From Chloroflexota bacterium (GTDB taxonomy: Bacteria; Chloroflexota; Anaerolineae; Promineifilales; Promineifilaceae), in NCBI GenBank assembly GCA_024223125.1, contig JAAEOP010000359.1:1-32749 (forward strand): 32,749 bases of DNA, given 5' to 3'. This document shows positions 27,573-32,749 of this stretch, piece by piece. Position numbers and translations under genes: made by a program. Position 1 is the first letter of the stretch, and each line of letters starts with the position of its first letter. The notes beneath the pieces were generated by a model that did no database searches, had not been told where the DNA came from, and saw only the letters and a program-made list of their open reading frames with translations.

Positions 27573-27582
27573 TTTCGCGAGA

Positions 27583-27610
27583 ATTGTAGCATACATTGGG
27601 GGGATGTCAA
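27583..27610 (-). promoter_or_regulatory. groESL promoter
   Basis: Minus-strand TTGACA (27605-27610), a 16-bp spacer and TACAAT (27583-27588). It lies exactly between two CIRCE elements. Confidence 0.85.
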
Positions 27611-27617
27611 GCGATTT

Positions 27618-27644
27618 TTAGCACTCTTGTGAAAAGAGTGCCAA
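27618..27644 (-). promoter_or_regulatory. CIRCE element 2 (HrcA operator), upstream of the promoter
   Basis: TTAGCACTC, nine bases, GAGTGCCAA, with the same single deviation from the consensus as element 1. It ends 8 bp upstream of the -35 box. Confidence 0.9.
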
Positions 27645-27686
27645 TGATGACTGTTATCTTAACCGAGCATTAAACAATTTTACCAA

Positions 27687-27752
27687 GTGAATAAATTCAC
27701 GGCTACATTTGCGAAGCCCACCTTCGTGGACTGGAGTCGGCGAAGTCGCCCG
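27687..27752. repeat. Nested hairpin intergenic repeat
   Basis: Successive short palindromes: GTGAATAAATTCAC (27687-27700), then CCCAC-CTTC-GTGG inside GCGAAGCCCACCTTCGTGG, then GCGAAGTCGC. The order is typical of a common intergenic repeat in some bacteria. It lies 10 bp past the end of the TPR gene and may end its transcript. Confidence 0.5.
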
Positions 27753-27761
27753 TTAATATCT

Positions 27762-28976
27762 TTATTGGTTAGATTCTAAACCAGCCAGACGACAATCTAA
27801 TAAATACCCTTGGGATAGTTCACCGTAATACTCGTTCTTTTCGGTGACGGCTTGCAGCAGGGGCGTCGCCTGAGGGCAGTTGCCAATGTCGGCGCGAATG
27901 TAGGCATCGGCTAACAGGTAAAAGAAACGGGCATTATTGGCGGTGGGTTCACCATATAAATTAACGGCCTGGGTAAACTGTTCAATGGCTTGATCGAATT
28001 TGTTATTACGCATATAGGCTTCACCCAAACGGCCGTGAGCGCGGGCTATATTAGGGTTCAATTCCACTGACCGTTGGGCGTTTTCTTCTGCTTGCACATC
28101 CTGCCCTAGTTGCAGATACATATAAGCCAACCCGTCATATGCTTTGGCATTAATGGGATCTATTTCTAATGCCTTGTCAAACCAGAGAATGGCTTCAGGC
28201 ACACGGCTGTCAGCAAAAAAGTTGTAGGCCAGTTCAATGTAAAGCGGCCCATAATTGGGGTCGGCTTGAATGCCTAATTGAAATTGCTCCCGAGCGGCAT
28301 CGTAAAATGCTTGCACGGTTAACACCTGCCCCATAAAGTAGCGGGCAATGGGATCATTGGGATCACGGGTGATTGCTTCTTCGGCTTGAAGTTGGGCTTG
28401 TTGGTACAGTTCTGGGTTTGCTTGTGAAACCAGACCCCCGGCAATGTAGGCGTATGCGGTTGCATTTTCCGGGTTTAAGTCTATAGCTCTTTCGGCTGAC
28501 TGTACGGCCTGGGCATATTCCAGGTTTGCACCATTGGGATCACCAGCATCGAGTAGCCGGTCGCCATTGGCTATATATGCAGCCGCTACGGCCGTCCAAA
28601 CGCGATCATTATCTGGAGCCAGCACAACTGCTTCTTCACCACGAGCCAGCGCTTCTTCGGCATTGCCGGTAGTTATGAGCAAATTGATGTAGCGGATATA
28701 AATTTCTGGTTTGGTAGCGTCCAGCCGTACTGCTTCGGCGTAGTAGCTTAAGGCTTCAAAAAGCTCTCCTTCTTCCTGGCTAATCTCAGCTAACAGGGCA
28801 TATTCAATAGCTGAACGGGTCGGTTCAGGGGTTGGCGTGGGGACAATCACATCCCGTACCTCTTCTGCATTTTGGATGACAAACATGGCCACGCCCACCC
28901 CAAAAATGACAAAAAGTATCAGTAGGCAGGATGGCCCACGGCGAGGATGGCGAGGGGGTGGCTGTTTAATAATCAT
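27762..28976 (-). CDS. Membrane-anchored TPR repeat protein
   Basis: 404 residues. A short basic cytoplasmic tail (RHPRRG) and one membrane helix at about 16-35 are followed by a Pro/Thr linker (PTPTPEPT). About eight TPR units follow, for example ALSYYAEAVRLDATKPEIY, AILWFDKALEIDPINAKAYD and AIEQFTQAVNLYGEP. TPR superhelices hold protein partners. The likely orientation is TPR domain outside the cytoplasm (signal-anchor with positive-inside tail). Partner and function are unknown. The gene stands alone between groES and the TerC-like gene. The 240-bp gap upstream shows nothing clear. Confidence 0.8.
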   Translation of the reverse strand: MIIKQPPPRHPRRGPSCLLILFVIFGVGVAMFVIQNAEEVRDVIVPTPTPEPTRSAIEYALLAEISQEEGELFEALSYYAEAVRLDATKPEIYIRYINLLITTGNAEEALARGEEAVVLAPDNDRVWTAVAAAYIANGDRLLDAGDPNGANLEYAQAVQSAERAIDLNPENATAYAYIAGGLVSQANPELYQQAQLQAEEAITRDPNDPIARYFMGQVLTVQAFYDAAREQFQLGIQADPNYGPLYIELAYNFFADSRVPEAILWFDKALEIDPINAKAYDGLAYMYLQLGQDVQAEENAQRSVELNPNIARAHGRLGEAYMRNNKFDQAIEQFTQAVNLYGEPTANNARFFYLLADAYIRADIGNCPQATPLLQAVTEKNEYYGELSQGYLLDCRLAGLESNQ

Positions 28977-29217
28977 TGTCTAGTAAATATCTTCGTCAAA
29001 GGGCGTAAACACGGATTGGAGGGAACACGGATAAAAAGTAAAAGCCATCAGTGTTTTTTCCTATCTGTGTTTACAAGATTTTCAACACCTTTTATTTTCT
29101 GGCAGGATCGGTAATTTTTTGTCGATCGTGGTGTGTAATCGCCTTAAATTCGGGCAATGGTAGCATTGGGGTAAGGGGGGGTCAAGGTAGATTAGGCAGG
29201 CTTTAATAGTATGGTCG

Positions 29218-29912
29218 TCACCCTCTAGCCTGATGTGCCTTTCGTCTTTGATATACAATAAAGATGGATGTGGCCATGAGTAATAAGACGTTGAAAATTA
29301 GTTCATTGTCCAGACCCATTGCCTGCACAATTAGTTCGCTGCCGATGAGAATGAGCAGGACTAGAATAAAAACTTGAACGGCGGGATACTTGTCTACAAA
29401 ATAGATGAGCTTATCTACAAATAACAGACGCAAACCGGCCGAAAATAGAAGAAAGAAGAGTATGAGCGGTGCGGCCGTTGTCAAATTCATCACCACCAAT
29501 ACCGTATCCACGGACATAACCGTTAATACCAACCCCATTTCCAACAACAGGTGTATTGAAACCGTCTGCGATGTGATTTCTGCATTTTGGGTGTCGTCTG
29601 CTTTTTGGTGAAGGGTATGAGTTAATTCCCTGGCATTACTGACGAGCAAATACAGTCCAGCGGCAAATAGAGAGATACTTTCAATGGTGAATTTGATGCC
29701 AAACAGTGTAAACAGCGGTTCCCGTTCACTGGTTAAAACGGCAAATAGCCAAAGCAAGCCCAAACGCCCTAGCAGTTCAAGCGCCAGACTAAGGATGAGT
29801 ACCAGACGGCGGTGCGACGACAGCAGAGTGAGCTGCCCAGTTGAGTACATGGCATTATCTATATCTACCAGTGTGATACTAACAGCTTGAAGCAGTAAAG
29901 CGATTATTTCGT

Positions 29913-29916
<4 letters not shown>
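29218..29916 (-). CDS. TerC-like integral membrane protein
   Basis: 232 residues from GTG at 29914-29916, whose GTGA overlaps the TGA stop of the AhpD-like gene. A GTG seven codons upstream is the alternative start. About seven membrane segments. Two polar membrane motifs ITLVDIDNAMYS and VMSVDTVLVVMN correspond to the paired Asp-containing segments of the TerC family (metal or tellurite-related, Mn export in several members). The match is distant and the second Asn is replaced, so this is a divergent member. Coupled translation with the redox protein suggests a shared stress-related role. Confidence 0.65.
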
Positions 29917-30509
<593 letters not shown>

Positions 30510-30670
30510 AAAAAAATCCTCTCCATTATTTGAATCAATCGCGTAATTGTTGACAATCTGATTACTTGCAGACTTACCGTTGTTTCAGCCAGTTTGCCAC
30601 TGACGTTCCTTCTTTATATACTTCCGTCAAAAAAACAGCCAAGTTACTGCTTGCATTTGGATGAGTTAAT

Positions 30671-31546
30671 ATGCCATTTATACCTGATTACCCGGTTCCT
30701 GAGAAACGCCAACCATATACAGAAGTTGCATCTACTACTAATAAGAAGAAAAACGGCCGTGTGGGTATTCTTATGCTGCATGGTTACATGGGCAGTCCGT
30801 TAAGTTCACACCCGATGGCTAAATACTTGGCCGAACATGGCGTCACCGTTCATTGTCCTCTGCTGCCTGGACATGGTCATCATCCTGATAAGTTGCAGGG
30901 CTACGGCCGACAAGATTGGATTGCCGCATCTGAAGAAGGATTGGCTAAAATTCGCGAGCTGGCTGATGAAATCTTTTTAATGGGACATTCGATGGGTTGT
31001 GTATTGGGCGCGCGGTTGGCGCAGAAAACCCCCGATATTCAGGGTATGATTATGCTGACTCCTGTCTTTATCGCTCCTGACAACCGATTAAACTTAATGA
31101 AGATTCTGCGCTTTTTTATGACCTGGTTTTACCCGGCCAAAATGCCTAGTAAAAGTCTTAAACGACTGGTGCGTGAGCGGGTACATGATTTTGACCCTAC
31201 GCTGGATTTAGATGACCCGGATGTGCAAAAACAACTGCCAATGCTTTCCCGTATCCCTACCGCTTCTTTGGTAGAAATGTTGAAGATGATTGAATACGGC
31301 CGTATCCTATGGCCCACATTCACTATCCCCAACATCATCTTTCACGGCGGCAGTGATCCGGCCGTTAAAGTCGGCAGTATCGAAAAATTATTTGCTACGC
31401 TGCCTGGCCCCGATAAACAGATTCGTGAATTTCCAGAGGCAGGGCATGAATTGATGCGGCCGTTTGACCCCGTGCATGAAATCGTCTGGAAATCGACGTT
31501 TGATTTTATTTACGAACGTTCCATGCTGCGCCAGCCTACCCACTGA
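30671..31546 (+). CDS. Alpha/beta hydrolase (esterase/monoacylglycerol lipase-like)
   Basis: 291 residues. The oxyanion-hole motif is HGYMGSP (37-43), the nucleophile elbow GHSMG with Ser107, the acid in FHGGSDPAVKVGS and the His in PEAGHELM. This is the layout of carboxylesterase Est30-like and monoacylglycerol-lipase-like enzymes, with a cap of about 80 residues between strands 6 and 7. No signal peptide, so cytoplasmic. It is divergent from the AhpD-like gene across a 161-bp gap in which I see no clear promoter. Substrate is not predictable. Confidence 0.85.
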   Translation: MPFIPDYPVPEKRQPYTEVASTTNKKKNGRVGILMLHGYMGSPLSSHPMAKYLAEHGVTVHCPLLPGHGHHPDKLQGYGRQDWIAASEEGLAKIRELADEIFLMGHSMGCVLGARLAQKTPDIQGMIMLTPVFIAPDNRLNLMKILRFFMTWFYPAKMPSKSLKRLVRERVHDFDPTLDLDDPDVQKQLPMLSRIPTASLVEMLKMIEYGRILWPTFTIPNIIFHGGSDPAVKVGSIEKLFATLPGPDKQIREFPEAGHELMRPFDPVHEIVWKSTFDFIYERSMLRQPTH

Positions 31547-31582
31547 CATAAAACCTGACTCACAAATTAAGATAGGAAAAGT

Positions 31583-31762
31583 ATGTTATTAGCCAACATT
31601 GTCATCATCATTGTGTCTGTTTTTGCCCTGGCTTATGGGGCCGCTTTATTAGTGGATTCAGCCGGTTTGAGTAGTTTGCTGGTTTTAAGCGGCATGGTGA
31701 TTTTTGTAGTGATTCTGATGCGTATTGGCTGGCGCGTTGGGAAGGGGCGCTGTTGTTGGTGA
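31583..31762 (+). CDS. Small two-helix membrane protein, possibly frameshifted
   Basis: A 59-residue ORF starts 36 nt after the hydrolase stop, with AGGAAAAGT just before the ATG. It is almost wholly hydrophobic (NIVIIIVSVFALAY, then LLVLSGMVIFVVILM), giving two membrane helices. It ends WRVGKGRCCW and a TGA. In another frame from about 31738 the reading continues hydrophobically (WEGALLLVINLFRW) to a TGA at 31798-31800. The real protein may therefore be about 72 residues, broken here by a one-base deletion or two-base insertion. No family recognised. Confidence 0.45.
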   Translation: MLLANIVIIIVSVFALAYGAALLVDSAGLSSLLVLSGMVIFVVILMRIGWRVGKGRCCW

Positions 31763-31805
31763 TCAACCTGTTTCGCTGGGTTCTGGATTTTTCGTCTTGA
31801 AGGAA

Positions 31806-31973
31806 TTATGAATTGTGAAGCTGGTTGACAGCTTGTTGAGGTGTGAGAATTGGTATAGCGGCCGTCTGAAAATCAGAAGGATTATGAGTGATGATAACAT
31901 CCAATCCGGCTATCGTGGCACAAGCAATCTGCAAATTATTTTCAAAGTCACTGCCCGTATATGTGCGAACAAG
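31806..31973 (-). pseudogene. C-terminal relic of a PIN-domain toxin (VapC-like)
   Basis: A 55-codon stretch reads TGSDFENNLQIACATIAG, then LDVIITHNPSDF and IPILTPQQ. This is the C-terminal half of a PIN domain ribonuclease, with SDFEDxLQ and D-x-I-x-T-x-N-x-x-DF metal-binding motifs partly kept. A TAG just upstream (31974-31976) blocks the frame and the N-terminal metal-binding Asp is missing. No antitoxin gene is visible. It is the leftover of a toxin-antitoxin module. Confidence 0.65.
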
Positions 31974-32110
31974 CTATAGCGATTGACGGTTTACTGAGTA
32001 TATTTTACAGAAATCTCATGAACTGTCTTTTTCCATACGATGCTCATGAAGCCATTGATCCACATGAAAATTATGAATAATTAGGTAAGTCTTGGTTAGA
32101 AGGATTTATA

Positions 32111-32499
32111 ATGAATGTTGGAATACCTAAAAACGTTGTAACTATTCAGCTTCCAGAGGTGCGACGCACTTGCAAAGAGCAGCGGCATTGACATTACTCT
32201 GGGAAAAGTGCGTCGCACCTGTACAGTTACAAAACGTTGACGTAATTATCGGCCATCCATTTGGCGATATACGTATCAGTCTTGAAAGTTGGATTGATAC
32301 AGGGCCTGGGGCGCGAATGTTCATAAAACCAATCAAAGCACTCAAGCATGATACAAGTGAAGGGCTTTCTCTAAATATAATTCCCTTGCAATATCGTAAT
32401 GATGTGGAATCAATTGAAGCAATTCTTGGAGGCAAAATCGCCGATCCTTGGAACCATGACAAAGACAAGCTAAAAGAACTGCTGGGTTATAGAAAGTGA
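32111..32499 (+). pseudogene. Small conserved-looking gene interrupted by a mini-transposon
   Basis: The ATG at 32111 has AAGGA in the right place and reads MNVGIPKN, after which the frame is broken by a 97-bp inverted-repeat element. Downstream, in another frame, it continues VDVIIGHPFGDIRISLES and runs to the stop at 32497-32499. Removing the element and one AACG copy restores a single frame of about 95 residues, reading MNVGIPKN-VDVIIGHPFG. The remaining 32170-32499 ORF starts inside the element and is probably not the true start. The C-terminal half has a soluble, mixed composition with GPGARMFIKPI. No family recognised. The gene lies in front of xseA with no clear link. Confidence 0.6.
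32136..32232. mobile_element. 97-bp MITE-like element with TTGTAAC ends and AACG duplication
   Basis: The ends TTGTAACT...AGTTACAA are inverted repeats. A perfect inner inverted repeat AGGTGCGACGCACTT (32157-32171) / AAGTGCGTCGCACCT (32206-32220) follows. AACG flanks both sides (32132-32135 and 32233-32236), a likely 4-bp target duplication. Excision restores the reading frame of the host gene. It encodes no transposase, so mobility would need one supplied from elsewhere. Confidence 0.7.
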
Positions 32500-32587
32500 A
32501 AATGAATGAGAGAGGTTTTGGTGGTAGAATGCAACGGCCGCTCCAACAATTCAGAAATGCAGGTTGAGCGGCAAGTAGCGAGTGACG

Positions 32588-32749
32588 ATGTCTTTTATAC
32601 GTAGTGACAACTTTTTATCATCGGCGTGGTCGGTCAGTGACCTGACGCAATATATTCGGGAACTGTTTGAGATTGATTACCGCTTGCAAGATGTGGAAGT
32701 AGCAGGGGAAATCTCCAATTTTACGCGAGCGCGTTCCGGCCATCTTTAC
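32588..32749 (+). CDS. xseA: Exodeoxyribonuclease VII large subunit, N-terminal fragment
   Basis: 54 codons to the window edge. The text VSDLTQYIRELFEIDYRLQD and then VEVAGEISNFTRARSGHLY is the OB-fold start of XseA, which binds single-stranded DNA. With XseB it degrades single-stranded DNA into oligonucleotides, in repair and recombination. The ATG at 32588 starts MSFIRSDN. No strong ribosome site is visible. The catalytic part lies beyond the window. Confidence 0.88.
   Translation, partial: MSFIRSDNFLSSAWSVSDLTQYIRELFEIDYRLQDVEVAGEISNFTRARSGHLY

Noticed and set aside
31760..31762. TGA of the small membrane gene as a further Sec codon
   Set aside because: The reading after it (STCFAGFW...) has no family match, and the better explanation is a frameshift.

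Overview
The window looks like bacterial chromosome, most likely from the Chloroflexota (Anaerolineae-like). That placement is an inference from gene style: a solute-binding lipoprotein with a TVEVTRIV-type repeated linker, a DUF3179 lipoprotein, a two-CIRCE groESL operon and long runs of co-directional carbohydrate genes. No rRNA or other decisive marker is present. Most genes lie on the minus strand.

Layout. 1-180 (+) is the tail of a class III aminotransferase. 213-2650 (-) holds an OsmC-like gene with an in-frame TGA, then gyrB. 2849-4840 (-) is a YfhO-like membrane protein. 5031-5360 (+) is a relic fusing an aldehyde:ferredoxin oxidoreductase N-terminus to a sugar-kinase C-terminus. A tRNA with anticodon CAT and its terminator follow (5452-5562), then a DEAD-box helicase (-) and a deiodinase-like gene with an in-frame TGA (-). 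7917-10220 holds repeats, a DUF3179 lipoprotein (+), a small zinc-finger protein (+) and a DUF3179 relic. 10230-24191 (-) is a 14 kb sugar locus, read from the right: LacI-type regulator, 2H phosphoesterase, GH130, ABC binding protein, two permeases, ATPase, GH38, GT4 and GH13_18. A second LacI-type gene (24284-25306) has palindromic operators built into its promoter. groES-groEL (-) follows, then a TPR protein, a TerC-like membrane protein, an AhpD-like gene with an in-frame TGA (all -), an alpha/beta hydrolase (+), a stretch of broken genes and a mini-transposon, and the start of xseA (+).

Main result. Three separate minus-strand genes (OsmC-like, iodothyronine-deiodinase-like, AhpD-like) are each split by a single in-frame TGA at the position where the family has its redox-active Cys or Sec. 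Each TGA is followed by a perfect hairpin whose apical loop has a G 18-27 nt downstream, which fits a bacterial SECIS element. TGA is also the normal stop of several neighbouring genes, so this looks like selenocysteine recoding and not a changed genetic code. Ordinary gene callers would split or truncate all three. The selA, selB, selC and selD genes are not in the window.

Other points. The GH38, GH13_18 and GT4 genes with the ABC importer could form a locus for mannosylglucosylglycerate or glucosylglycerate (inference). The palindrome ACGGCCGT occurs at about 37 sites by eye, against an expectation below one. A MITE-like element with ends TTGTAAC...GTTACAA interrupts a small gene near the right edge, and its 4-bp duplication and ancestral frame can be reconstructed.
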